Below, in pieces: positions 24,853-32,012 of a stretch of 64,000 nucleotides of DNA. Source of the DNA: Acidobacteriota bacterium. Its GTDB lineage: Bacteria > Acidobacteriota > Thermoanaerobaculia > Gp7-AA8 > JAHWKK01. Numbering within the stretch: position 1 is the first letter of the stretch; the number at the start of each line of letters is the position of its first letter. The stretch is from contig JAHWKK010000001.1 in NCBI GenBank assembly GCA_019347945.1, forward strand, positions 131,299 through 195,298. The letters run 5' to 3'. The notes beneath the pieces are model-generated. The model did no database searches. It was given only the letters and a program-made list of their open reading frames with translations, and had not been told where the DNA came from. A program made the position numbers and the translations under genes.

Positions 24853-25329
24853 TCAGGAGCTCGACGGCTTGCCCGGCTTCCTTCTGCGCCTCCGGGAGCG
24901 CTTTCGCTTCCTCGTAGGCTTGTCCGAGCTCCCGGCCTCGCCGGAGCTTCCGCGGGGAGAATCGGTTCGCTGCGGCGCCTGAAGGCTCGCGTCGCCGGTG
25001 CCGGACGAAGGTCGGCGCTGTCCGGACGCCGCACCGCCGCCACCCTTACCGCCACCGCCTCGTCGACGGCGCGAGCGCTTCGGCGTGGGCGATGCGGCCG
25101 AACGCGATCCCTCTGCGGTCGCGGGCGATCCGGAGCCCGTTTTCCGGCGGCGTCTGCGCCTGGGGGCGTCGCCGGAGGGAGTCTTTCCGGCGGGGGCCTT
25201 CCGCCGTTTCGAGAGAGCCTTGTTCCTTCTCTCCTGAATCGGATCGAAACCACAGTAAGGGCATCGCTGCCATCCGTCCGGATAGCTCTTCTCGCAGGAG
25301 ATGCATTTGACGCTTTTCGGAAGAGGCAT
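24853..25329 (-). CDS. Zinc-ribbon protein with long Arg/Lys-rich tail
   Basis: The 158-residue product starts at ATG 25329 and opens with a zinc ribbon (C-I-S-C ... C-P-Y-C, 12 residues between pairs). It continues into a disordered tail dominated by Arg, Lys, Ser, Gly and Pro, including runs of five to six arginines. The predicted charge is strongly positive, which suggests binding to nucleic acid, perhaps ribosomes. The tail composition makes codon bias hard to judge, but the ribbon, start and convergent position next to the PPTase stop support a real gene. No family is assigned beyond the ribbon. Confidence 0.65.
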   Translation of the reverse strand: MPLPKSVKCISCEKSYPDGWQRCPYCGFDPIQERRNKALSKRRKAPAGKTPSGDAPRRRRRRKTGSGSPATAEGSRSAASPTPKRSRRRRGGGGKGGGGAASGQRRPSSGTGDASLQAPQRTDSPRGSSGEAGSSDKPTRKRKRSRRRRRKPGKPSSS

Positions 25330-25414
25330 CGTGAACGGGCCGATTCTATCTCCGACGGAACGGACTCGCCAGCCGCCTTGACACCCGGGTCTTCGCAGAC
25401 GAGACTGATTTCCG

Positions 25415-26047
25415 ATGGGAGCGACCGAAACCGAAGTCGAAGATCTGCGACGCAGAGTCGAGACGCTGACGATGCTGATCGAGCTGAGTGAGGGAGACAC
25501 CGCCGGGAGCTGCTGGGGCCCTGACCGCGCCGAGCGGCTCCTTCGACGGCAATCGAGCGCGAGTGAGCTCCGCGAGCTCGGACTCGGGGAGCAGCGAATC
25601 GAAGCGATCTTCGGAAAATCGGAGGAGGAGCCGAAGCGGACGGTGCGCCCGGAGAGACGTGGCGGATCGTTTGCGGTTCGGGTGGAGGCGAGATTCGAGT
25701 CGGCGCATTTCCTCCGAAGTTACCGAGGCACCACCGAGCCTCTTCACGGCCACTCCTATCGGGTCGAGGTGGAGTTGCGGAAGTCGGACCGGGGCCTCGA
25801 CGGAGACGAGCTCGCGGTCGATTTCATCGCTGCCCGGGATGCGGTCAGGGAGCTTGCGGGGCGGCTCGATTACGGCTGCATCAACGAGATCGCTCCCTTC
25901 ACCGAGCTCAACCCGACGGCGGAGAACGTGGCGAAGTGGTTTGCCGACGAGCTGGCCACCCGCGCGGATGCCCTCGGGGGGGAGGTCGTCGAGGTGCGCC
26001 TCTGGGAGGGGCCGGAGAATTCGGTGGTCTACCGCCCGGCAGGTTGA
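25415..26047 (+). CDS. PTPS/QueD-like enzyme, probable PTPS-III folate bypass type
   Basis: The 210-residue protein has an extra helical N-terminal region (1-85) followed by a 6-pyruvoyl-tetrahydropterin synthase domain. Zinc ligands are H98 (E-S-A-H-F-L), H111 and H113 (L-H-G-H-S-Y); D152 and the 'NPTAEN' motif (166-171) are typical. The catalytic cysteine expected four residues before H111 is replaced by T107, and E108 follows. In PTPS-III enzymes a glutamate replaces or accompanies this cysteine, and they form 6-hydroxymethyl-dihydropterin, bypassing dihydroneopterin aldolase (FolB) in folate synthesis; this is documented for folB-lacking Acidobacteria. A queuosine (QueD) role is the alternative but fits the missing cysteine poorly. 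Confidence 0.82.
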   Translation: MGATETEVEDLRRRVETLTMLIELSEGDTAGSCWGPDRAERLLRRQSSASELRELGLGEQRIEAIFGKSEEEPKRTVRPERRGGSFAVRVEARFESAHFLRSYRGTTEPLHGHSYRVEVELRKSDRGLDGDELAVDFIAARDAVRELAGRLDYGCINEIAPFTELNPTAENVAKWFADELATRADALGGEVVEVRLWEGPENSVVYRPAG

Positions 26048-26073
26048 CACCCGAAAGGCCAGCCGCCTATAAT
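26044..26073 (+). promoter_or_regulatory. Consensus sigma-70 promoter (TTGACA-N18-TATAAT)
   Basis: Both hexamers match the housekeeping consensus at all six positions, with an 18-nt spacer. The -35 box overlaps the stop codon of the PTPS gene. Transcription should begin near 26080, leaving about 308 nt of leader before the sigma factor gene. Confidence 0.85.
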
Positions 26074-26079
26074 TCCCCG

Positions 26080-26387
26080 CCCGGCAGAAATTTGGCTCGT
26101 TAACAGATTGTTTACGGATCTTTCCCCGAACCATCGCCTGCCCTGAAACGTTTACCTCTAGAATGGAACCCGTAGGGGACACATGTCCGCACTCGTGGAC
26201 GGTGGCCCGGAGCGGGCTGAAGCCACGGAAGTTTTTGAAGTGAGGGTGTGGAAACAGAGAACAGCTGAATATTCAGGAGTTTGGCCCGCTTTCCGCGCGA
26301 CCCTTTGCGGTATCTGATCAGATCAGAGCCCCGATATTACGGCGGCACGTGTTGTGAAGCCGTTCCGACTCGAATCGGAGAGAAGTC
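26080..26387 (+). other. Long structured leader or possible small RNA upstream of ECF sigma gene
   Basis: No protein gene of normal size fits. The leader holds GGACACATGTCC (26177-26188, inverted repeat), a GTGGCCCG...CGGG...CCAC hairpin around 26204-26226 followed shortly by a T5 run, and the exact palindrome at 26313-26327. A 26-codon ORF at 26163-26243 lacks a ribosome-binding site. It could be a regulatory leader, an attenuated transcript or an independent small RNA; I match it to no known RNA family. Confidence 0.5.
26313..26327. promoter_or_regulatory. Perfect palindrome TCTGATCAGATCAGA
   Basis: Seven-base arms around one central base form an exact inverted repeat 60 bp before the sigma factor start codon. 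The size and symmetry fit a homodimeric repressor operator, or a small hairpin in the leader RNA. Confidence 0.5.
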
Positions 26388-27164
26388 ATGAAGGCAGAAG
26401 CGTACGAACATCAGCAGGGTTGGGACTTCGAGAAGGCGGCAATGCCGTACGTCGACTCGCTCTACAACACTGCGTACCGAATGACGCGAAACTCGGAAGA
26501 CGCCGAGGATCTCGTTCAGGAAACCTATCTCAAGGCGTACAAGTACTACGACAAGTTCGAAGAAGGTACGAACTTCAAGGCGTGGCTCTTCAAGATCATG
26601 AAGAACACGTTCATCAACAACTACCGGAAGAAGAAGCTGACCCCCCACAAGATCGACTTCTCGGAGATCGAGGAGTCGTACGAGCGGGTGATTCAGAAGA
26701 ACGCCCCCGACCTTCTCAAGGATCCGGAGAGCGAGATCTTCCAGGAGATGATGGACGAGGACGTCAAGCGCGCGCTCGACACGCTCCCTCACGACTACAA
26801 GATGGTCGTGCTTCTCGCCGACATCGAAGGCTTCTCCTACAAGGAGATCGCCGAAATTCTCGACTGCCCGGTCGGTACGGTCATGTCGCGTCTCTATCGA
26901 GGTCGAAAGATGCTCGAAAAGACGCTGCTCGAGTACGCCCGGAAGTACGGTTACATCCGTGGAGACGCCGAGCCCGCGAAGATGCGCTCGCGCAAGGACG
27001 CCCAGAAGGAAGAGAAAAAGAGCCGGAAGGAAAGCGACGACGAGTCGGGTGACGAGGACTCCCTTTCCGACGACGACGAGTTCGATCTCCTCTCCACCGA
27101 TGATGACGATGATGTCGAGTACGAGGTCGACGACGACGAAGAAGAGGAATTCGATACCGAGTGA
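26388..27164 (+). CDS. ECF RNA polymerase sigma factor with acidic C-terminal tail
   Basis: The 258-residue protein has region 2 (about 20-90: '[17 protein letters not shown]', '[18 protein letters not shown]') and region 4 (about 135-185: '[26 protein letters not shown]', '[14 protein letters not shown]'), which recognise the -10 and -35 elements. Beyond the usual end near residue 190 it carries a basic stretch (about 196-215) and then 42 residues (217-258) that are mostly Asp and Glu. Such tails can mask the DNA-binding part or bind a basic partner. It is followed 46 bp later by a small zinc-binding anti-sigma-like gene, and preceded by a consensus promoter, so it is likely expressed constantly and held in check after translation. 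Confidence 0.92.
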   Translation: MKAEAYEHQQGWDFEKAAMPYVDSLYNTAYRMTRNSEDAEDLVQETYLKAYKYYDKFEEGTNFKAWLFKIMKNTFINNYRKKKLTPHKIDFSEIEESYERVIQKNAPDLLKDPESEIFQEMMDEDVKRALDTLPHDYKMVVLLADIEGFSYKEIAEILDCPVGTVMSRLYRGRKMLEKTLLEYARKYGYIRGDAEPAKMRSRKDAQKEEKKSRKESDDESGDEDSLSDDDEFDLLSTDDDDDVEYEVDDDEEEEFDTE

Positions 27165-27210
27165 CAAAGTTGATCGATCCGGAAGCCGTCACGCACTGTG
27201 AGGAGGCCGG

Positions 27211-27447
27211 ATGGTTTGTGACGATGTCAAAAGGATCGCGTACTTCTTTCTCGACGAGACACTCGGACCGGACAAGCGGCGTCAGTTCATCGATCACGTG
27301 AAGCGATGTCCCCCGTGTGAGAGCTGGGTCGCCGTCATGAAGCGCCTCAGGATCTTCGTCCGCAACCGGCTGCCCCGTGTCGTCGCTCCCGGCGATCTCC
27401 GCGCCCGAATATCCCGCACGGTCGCCCAGGCCGGCGGGCGTCATTGA
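27211..27447 (+). CDS. Small zinc-binding anti-sigma-like protein
   Basis: The 78-residue protein has H-V-K-R-C-P-P-C (H-x-x-x-C-x-x-C), the core of the zinc-binding anti-sigma (ZAS/zf-HC2) fold, after the helix 'VKRIAYFFLDETLGPDKRRQFIDH'. No membrane segment is present, so it would be a cytosolic, possibly redox-sensing, partner for the sigma factor encoded just upstream. GAGGAGG lies a few bases before the ATG. Its stop overlaps the rdgB start. Binding to the adjacent sigma factor is inferred from gene order. Confidence 0.78.
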   Translation: MVCDDVKRIAYFFLDETLGPDKRRQFIDHVKRCPPCESWVAVMKRLRIFVRNRLPRVVAPGDLRARISRTVAQAGGRH

Positions 27448-27989
27448 TCATCCGCTTCGTCACATCCAGCTCGCACAAGCTGACCGAAGCCCGCCGTCTC
27501 GTCGGCCGGCAACTGGAGCATCTCGATCTCGACCTTCCTGAAATTCAGGCGCGAACGATTGATCAGATCGTCCTGGACAAGCTCGAGCTCGCTTCCTCAC
27601 GAGTTTCGGGAGGAGCCGTCGTGGTGGAGGATGTCGGGCTCGGGCTCGATGCTGCCGGCGGTTTTCCCGGACCCTACGTCAAATGGCTTCTCGATCTGGC
27701 CGGAGGAGAGGCGCTCGGTGCTTTCGCCCGCGGACTCGGAGCGAATGAAGCGACCGCCACCTGTGTCGTTGGCATCGCCATCGATGGGCAGCGTGAGATT
27801 TTCGAGGGGAAAATCCGAGGAACGATCGCGGTCGAGCCGAGAGGTAGCAACGGATTCGGTTGGGATCCGTGGTTCGTGCCGGAGGGATCCGACCGGACGT
27901 TCGGCGAGATGAGCTCCGGGGAAAAGGATCGCGTATCTCACCGAGCGCAGGCCTGGAAAAAGCTGGCGGATTATCTTCGAAGCCGCTGA
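27444..27989 (+). CDS. rdgB: XTP/dITP diphosphatase (RdgB/HAM1)
   Basis: The 181-residue enzyme removes non-canonical purine triphosphates (dITP, XTP) from the pool. It has the S-S-S-H-K-L-T-E-A start motif, 'VVVEDVGLGLDAAGGFPGPYVKWLL' around the catalytic acid, 'GFGWDPWFVPEGSDRTFGEMSSGEKDRVSHRAQA', and ends as family members do. The usual 'TSNxxK' is 'TSSSHK'. The start codon is TTG, overlapping the anti-sigma stop, so translation is coupled. The 3' end overlaps the opposing hydrolase gene by 19 bp. Confidence 0.92.
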   Translation: MIIRFVTSSSHKLTEARRLVGRQLEHLDLDLPEIQARTIDQIVLDKLELASSRVSGGAVVVEDVGLGLDAAGGFPGPYVKWLLDLAGGEALGAFARGLGANEATATCVVGIAIDGQREIFEGKIRGTIAVEPRGSNGFGWDPWFVPEGSDRTFGEMSSGEKDRVSHRAQAWKKLADYLRSR

Positions 27990-28762
27990 TTCAGAAACTC
28001 GACCATGAGTTTCTCGATCCTTCCCGGAATGATCGAGAAGACCCTGTCTGCATGATATCCACCCGGGATGTCGATCAGATGCAGCTGATGCTCACCCCGG
28101 TGAGCTTCCGCGAGCCTTTCGGAATGGCTGTGATGAACCAGCCAGTCATCGACCACGTGAGCAAACGCGGCGGGGGCGAGTACGCCGGGGATGTCGTCGA
28201 TTGCCTCGATCCTCGGGCTGGAGAACACGCGCATCTCGAATTTCGGCTTGTGAAACGCCTGTGAGGCGACCACATGGCGGTGGATCGTGAAAGGATTGAT
28301 CCTCGGTGCGATCGAAGCGAAGCTCGCCACCGGAGAGAGGAGGAACAGAGCGTCGGGTGCGACCTGGGCTCTCGCGGCTGCGGAGATTGCGACCGCACCC
28401 CCGTACGAGAGGCCCAGCAGAGCGAGCGACGGCGGGGAGACGGCGGCCCGGAGATCATCCAGGACGGCGAGAACGTCCCGATACTCCTGGAAATTGAATC
28501 CGAACGTCCCTTCGCTCTCCCCATGGCCACGAAGATCGACCGCGGCGACCTGATAGCCGTTTCCGGCGATCTCCTCTGCCAGTTTGAGGATCGATGCATG
28601 TCGTCGGGTCCTCCAGAATCCGGGGAGGATCACGACCGCCGGGGCGCCCGGCGAGGGGTAGAGATCCCAGTGAATCAGGGCGCCGTCGAAGGAGGTCGTG
28701 ACCCGACTCACTCGATGAAACCGATCGGGAGGATCGGTGTCGTTCGGGCGGATTCTTGACAT
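27971..28762 (-). CDS. Alpha/beta hydrolase
   Basis: The 263-residue protein has the alpha/beta-hydrolase strand and oxyanion region 'VVILPGFWRTRR', 'VAAVDLRGHGESEGTFGF' and nucleophile elbow G-L-S-Y-G-G. The catalytic acid is probably in 'VDDWLVHH', with the histidine in 'GGYHADRV'. It resembles esterase/lysophospholipase-like cytosolic enzymes. An AAAGG sequence lies ten bases before the ATG. The substrate is unknown. Confidence 0.85.
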   Translation of the reverse strand: MSRIRPNDTDPPDRFHRVSRVTTSFDGALIHWDLYPSPGAPAVVILPGFWRTRRHASILKLAEEIAGNGYQVAAVDLRGHGESEGTFGFNFQEYRDVLAVLDDLRAAVSPPSLALLGLSYGGAVAISAAARAQVAPDALFLLSPVASFASIAPRINPFTIHRHVVASQAFHKPKFEMRVFSSPRIEAIDDIPGVLAPAAFAHVVDDWLVHHSHSERLAEAHRGEHQLHLIDIPGGYHADRVFSIIPGRIEKLMVEFLNQRLRR

Positions 28763-29087
28763 TGGTTGGGACCTTTCTAAACTATACGACGGTCTGGCTG
28801 CGATCGTTCTTCCGGTCGCCCTGATCCGTCGCTTTGAGAGAGGCTCATCATCACTCTGGCAGGCTCGCTGCTAGTGGAATGAATCCCCCGCCCGGAGTCA
28901 GGTGCTCCGTGGGAGATCGGCGGGGCGTGGCCTCCTCCGATGGGAGGGCTGAACTGAAGACTTGACACGAGCGGCACCGAGCGTGAAGAGTACCGATATC
29001 GAGCCACCCCCGAAACAGTCGGAAATGGCGGTTCGGAAAACCCGAACCGGAAAATCAAATGATGTGCATGACAAGGAGATGCAAAAA
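28763..29087. other. 325-bp divergent gap, no gene seen
   Basis: This gap separates the hydrolase start from the small lipoprotein. A TTGACA hexamer lies at 28962-28967, but no convincing -10 box follows at 16-18 nt. An AAGGAG site at 29073-29078, nine bases before ATG 29088, decides the lipoprotein start. No repeat or RNA family is recognised. Confidence 0.4.
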
Positions 29088-29327
29088 ATGAAAAAACTTT
29101 CAGTGTTGATGTTGATGTTGCTCGCAATGGTCGCGATTGGTGCCTGTACCGAGGAACCGGTCGATGACCCGGATGTCGTCATCGAGGAACCGATCGTGAC
29201 CGACGACCCGATGACCACCGATACGATGATGACCGATACGATGATGACCGACACCACGATGACCGACACGGCATGGACCGACACGACGATGACGGACACG
29301 ACGATGACGGACAACGACGGAATGTAA
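29088..29327 (+). CDS. Small lipoprotein with MTDT repeats
   Basis: From ATG 29088 (AAGGAG with 9-nt spacing) the product has 79 residues. It has a lipoprotein signal (M-V-A-I-G-A-C lipobox), an acidic/valine stretch and about seven five-residue repeats of the type M-M-T-D-T or T-M-T-D-T, encoded by 15-bp units. Such short, acidic, Thr-rich lipoproteins are common cell-surface or stress-related spacers; no specific function is known. A strong terminator follows. Confidence 0.7.
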   Translation: MKKLSVLMLMLLAMVAIGACTEEPVDDPDVVIEEPIVTDDPMTTDTMMTDTMMTDTTMTDTAWTDTTMTDTTMTDNDGM

Positions 29328-29354
29328 GTTCGGTATCCTCGAACCTTCAGTCCG

Positions 29355-29385
29355 AAAAGCCCCGCGATCGCGGGGCTTTTCCTTT
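29355..29385. terminator. Bidirectional Rho-independent terminator
   Basis: A perfect 26-bp palindrome (29355-29380; arms AAAAGCCCCGCG) with A-run and T-run on its two sides, followed by TTTTT at 29383-29387. It lies between the convergent lipoprotein and xerC genes and should stop transcription from both. Confidence 0.93.
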
Positions 29386-29386
29386 T

Positions 29387-30337
29387 TCAGGATTTACTCG
29401 TCGAGGATAGAGCTCGAGGGTGCGCGCCCCGATAGACCTCGATCAGCTTCGAATCGGTCAGGTGCGTGTACTTCTGGGTAGTGGACAGAGAAGCGTGGCC
29501 CAGCAGTTCCTGAATCGCTCGAAGATCTGCGCCTGCGTTGAGCAGATGCGTCGCGAACGAATGCCGGAGCGTGTGCGGAGTCGCTCCACATCGAACCGCG
29601 GCTTTTCGAATCATCCGATCGAAAATCCGGCGAACGCTGCGTGCCGTGATTCTCGATCCACGATAGTTGACGAAGAGTGCCAGCTCGGCGGCATCCGAGA
29701 CCAGCTGCCGCCGCTGATCGAGCCACGTGCCGATGGCCGCCTGCGCGGCGGTCCCGAAAGGAACGATCCGCTCCTTCATCCCCTTGCCTCGTACCTTGAC
29801 CAGCCTGGCATTCAGCTCGATGTCGTCGATGTCGATCGAAACCAGCTCCGAGATCCGAAGACCGGCGCCGTACATCAGTTCGAACCAGGCCAGATCGCGC
29901 GCGCCGAGAGGCGAAGAAGGATCGGGAAGCTCGAGCAGACTCGCAATCTCGTCCGTCTGAAGAACGCTGGGAAGCGTCTTTTCGCCTTTCGGCGTCCGGA
30001 CCGAACGGGCAGGGTTGCTCGCGAGGATCCCTTCCCGCTCAAGAAACCGGAAGAATGTCCGGAGTGCCGACAGCTTCCTTGCGATCGATGAGCGCGCAAG
30101 CCGGCGGCGCGACAGCCAGGCGAGCCAGGATCGGACCGCAAGCCTGTCGATTTCGGAAAGATCGATCATCTCGCGGGGCATGACGAGGTAGTCGTCGCAG
30201 AGAAATTCGAGGAACGATTCGACATCCCCCCGATATGCATCGACCGTGTTGGTCGAAACGTTTCTCTCGATCGTCAGGTAATCGAGAAAGTCACCCAGCT
30301 CACCCTTCACGTGGCCATTATGACGCCCCATCGGCAT
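29387..30337 (-). CDS. xerC: Tyrosine recombinase XerC/XerD family
   Basis: The 316-residue recombinase has the SAM-like N-terminal domain (about 12-105) and the catalytic domain with all key residues: R in G-A-G-L-R-I-S-E-L, K in G-K-G-M-K-E-R, H-x-x-R in T-P-H-T-L-R-H-S-F, H in L-L-G-H-A-S-L and the nucleophile Y in T-T-Q-K-Y-T-H. Full length and standard spacing suggest the housekeeping Xer protein that resolves chromosome dimers rather than a phage integrase. No integration module is around it. XerC versus XerD cannot be decided from this alone. Confidence 0.9.
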   Translation of the reverse strand: MPMGRHNGHVKGELGDFLDYLTIERNVSTNTVDAYRGDVESFLEFLCDDYLVMPREMIDLSEIDRLAVRSWLAWLSRRRLARSSIARKLSALRTFFRFLEREGILASNPARSVRTPKGEKTLPSVLQTDEIASLLELPDPSSPLGARDLAWFELMYGAGLRISELVSIDIDDIELNARLVKVRGKGMKERIVPFGTAAQAAIGTWLDQRRQLVSDAAELALFVNYRGSRITARSVRRIFDRMIRKAAVRCGATPHTLRHSFATHLLNAGADLRAIQELLGHASLSTTQKYTHLTDSKLIEVYRGAHPRALSSTSKS

Positions 30338-30432
30338 CGGAGGAAGCCGTAACGGCGTGACGGGGCAGGAAACTGGCGGCGAAAGCCTTCAAAAGCCCCC
30401 TCGGCTATGCTACGTTGCGCGAGCCCTCAGCC

Positions 30433-31539
30433 ATGACCGGACAGGATCTGAAGAAGACGCCCCTCAACCAGACCCATCGTGACCTCGGTGCCCGGATGGT
30501 CGAGTTTGGCGGCTGGGACATGCCGGTCCAGTTCTCGGGCATCGTCGCCGAACATCACGCTGTCCGCAACGACGCGGGCCTCTTCGACGTTTCGCATATG
30601 GGCGAGATCGAGATCAGGGGTCCCGAATCGCTCGCTCTTCTGCAGAAACTGACCTGCAACGACGTCTCGAAGATGCAGGACGGACGGTGCCAGTACAACG
30701 CGCTGCTCTATCCGAACGCCGGGTTCGTCGACGACATCCTCATCTATCGCCGCTCTGCGGATGACTACTTCGTCGTCGTGAATGCGTCCAATGCCGACAA
30801 GGACTGGGAGTGGGTTCGGCAGGAAGCCGCGAACTTCGACGTCGATGCTGCGAATACCAGCGATCAGTGGGCGCAGATTGCGATCCAGGGCCCGAAGGCG
30901 GAACGAATTCTCGCGAAGACAACCGAGACCAGTCTTGTCGATCTCGGCTACTACCGCTTCACTTCGGGCGCAGTCGCCGGCGCCGAGGCGATCATCTCCC
31001 GGACCGGTTACACCGGCGAGGACGGCTTCGAGGTCTACGTGAAGCCGGAAGAAGCCCCGGCGGTTTTTCGGGAGCTCCTCGAGGCCGGGCGCGAAGATGG
31101 AATCGTCCCCGCCGGTCTCGGAGCACGCGACACTCTCAGGCTGGAAGCGAAGATGGCGTTGTACGGAAACGACATCGACGAGACCACCACGCCGCTGAAC
31201 GCCGACCTCGGATGGATGGTCAAGCTCGGCAAAGGGGAGTTCCACGGCCGGGACGTGCTGGAACGGCAGACGGCGAACGGGGTCGAGCGCATTCTCGTGG
31301 GATTCGAAATGGTCGATCGCGGAATTGCACGACATGGCCATCCGATCGTCGAGAATGGTCGTGAGATCGGCATCGTGACGAGCGGATCGCATTCGCCGAC
31401 TCTCGAGAAATCGATTGGTCTGGCCTACGTACCCATCGCATTGCGCCAGCCCGGAACCGAGCTCACCATCTCGATTCGTGGGAAGGACGCGAAAGCCAGG
31501 GTCGTCTCCACGCCGTTCTACAAGAGAAAGAAAGACTGA
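30433..31539 (+). CDS. gcvT: Glycine cleavage system T protein (aminomethyltransferase)
   Basis: The 368-residue protein transfers the methylene group from lipoyl-bound aminomethyl to tetrahydrofolate. Family marks are 'HRDLGARMVEFGGWDMPVQFSGI', 'LFDVSHMGEIEIRGPESLALLQKLTCNDVSK', 'RTGYTGEDGFEVY', 'LGARDTLRLEAKMALYGNDIDE' and 'SGSHSPTLEKSIGLAYV'. ATG 30433 is used; a TTG at 30415 is less likely. It is the first gene of the operon gcvT-gcvH-gcvPA-gcvPB. No L protein (lipoamide dehydrogenase) or lipoylation gene is in the window. I see no glycine riboswitch in the 95-bp upstream gap. Confidence 0.95.
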   Translation: MTGQDLKKTPLNQTHRDLGARMVEFGGWDMPVQFSGIVAEHHAVRNDAGLFDVSHMGEIEIRGPESLALLQKLTCNDVSKMQDGRCQYNALLYPNAGFVDDILIYRRSADDYFVVVNASNADKDWEWVRQEAANFDVDAANTSDQWAQIAIQGPKAERILAKTTETSLVDLGYYRFTSGAVAGAEAIISRTGYTGEDGFEVYVKPEEAPAVFRELLEAGREDGIVPAGLGARDTLRLEAKMALYGNDIDETTTPLNADLGWMVKLGKGEFHGRDVLERQTANGVERILVGFEMVDRGIARHGHPIVENGREIGIVTSGSHSPTLEKSIGLAYVPIALRQPGTELTISIRGKDAKARVVSTPFYKRKKD

Positions 31540-31549
31540 GGATCACCGA

Positions 31550-31924
31550 ATGAGTAAGCGATTCACCAAGAGTCACGAATACATACGAATGGACGGAGAC
31601 GTCGGAGTGGTCGGAATCAGTGATCACGCGCAGAAGGAGCTCGGTGACGTGATCTTCGTCGAGCTTCCCGAAGTCGGCTCGGCCGTGACCGCCGGCGAGC
31701 AGTTCGGCAGCATCGAGTCCGTCAAGGCCTTCTCCGATCTCTACTCCCCTGTTTCAGGAGAGGTCGTCGAGATCAATGGCTCGCTGGCCGACAAACCGGA
31801 GTCGGTGAATACGTCACCCTACGAAGACGGTTGGATGATCAAGGTCAGGTTGCGGGACACCGCCGAGCTCGATGCTCTGATGGATTCCGCGGCATACGAC
31901 GCCTGGGTTGCTGAAGAATCCTGA
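31550..31924 (+). CDS. gcvH: Glycine cleavage system H protein
   Basis: The 124-residue lipoyl carrier shuttles the aminomethyl intermediate between P and T proteins. The lipoylated lysine is K59 in I-E-S-V-K-A-F-S-D. 'GISDHAQKELGDVIFVELPEVG' and 'SPVSGEVVEIN' are typical. It starts 10 bp after gcvT. Length and motif are standard. Confidence 0.96.
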   Translation: MSKRFTKSHEYIRMDGDVGVVGISDHAQKELGDVIFVELPEVGSAVTAGEQFGSIESVKAFSDLYSPVSGEVVEINGSLADKPESVNTSPYEDGWMIKVRLRDTAELDALMDSAAYDAWVAEES

Positions 31925-32012
31925 TCGTTTACGCGGATCGTAACGGGCGGCAATCGATCCGCTGGGGAAGCTCGGTCGCTCCCGATCTCTCAAACCGCAC
32001 TGGAGAAAATCC

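Noticed and set aside
26163-26243. 26-codon leader peptide before the sigma gene
   Set aside because: It has no ribosome-binding site and no regulatory codon run; kept only as a remark on the leader.
29387-30337. Integrase of a mobile element
   Set aside because: It is a full-length Xer-type protein with no phage, att or cargo genes around it and neighbours are housekeeping genes.
30338-30432. Glycine riboswitch before the gcv operon
   Set aside because: The 95-bp gap is short and I find none of the conserved aptamer core words in the right order.
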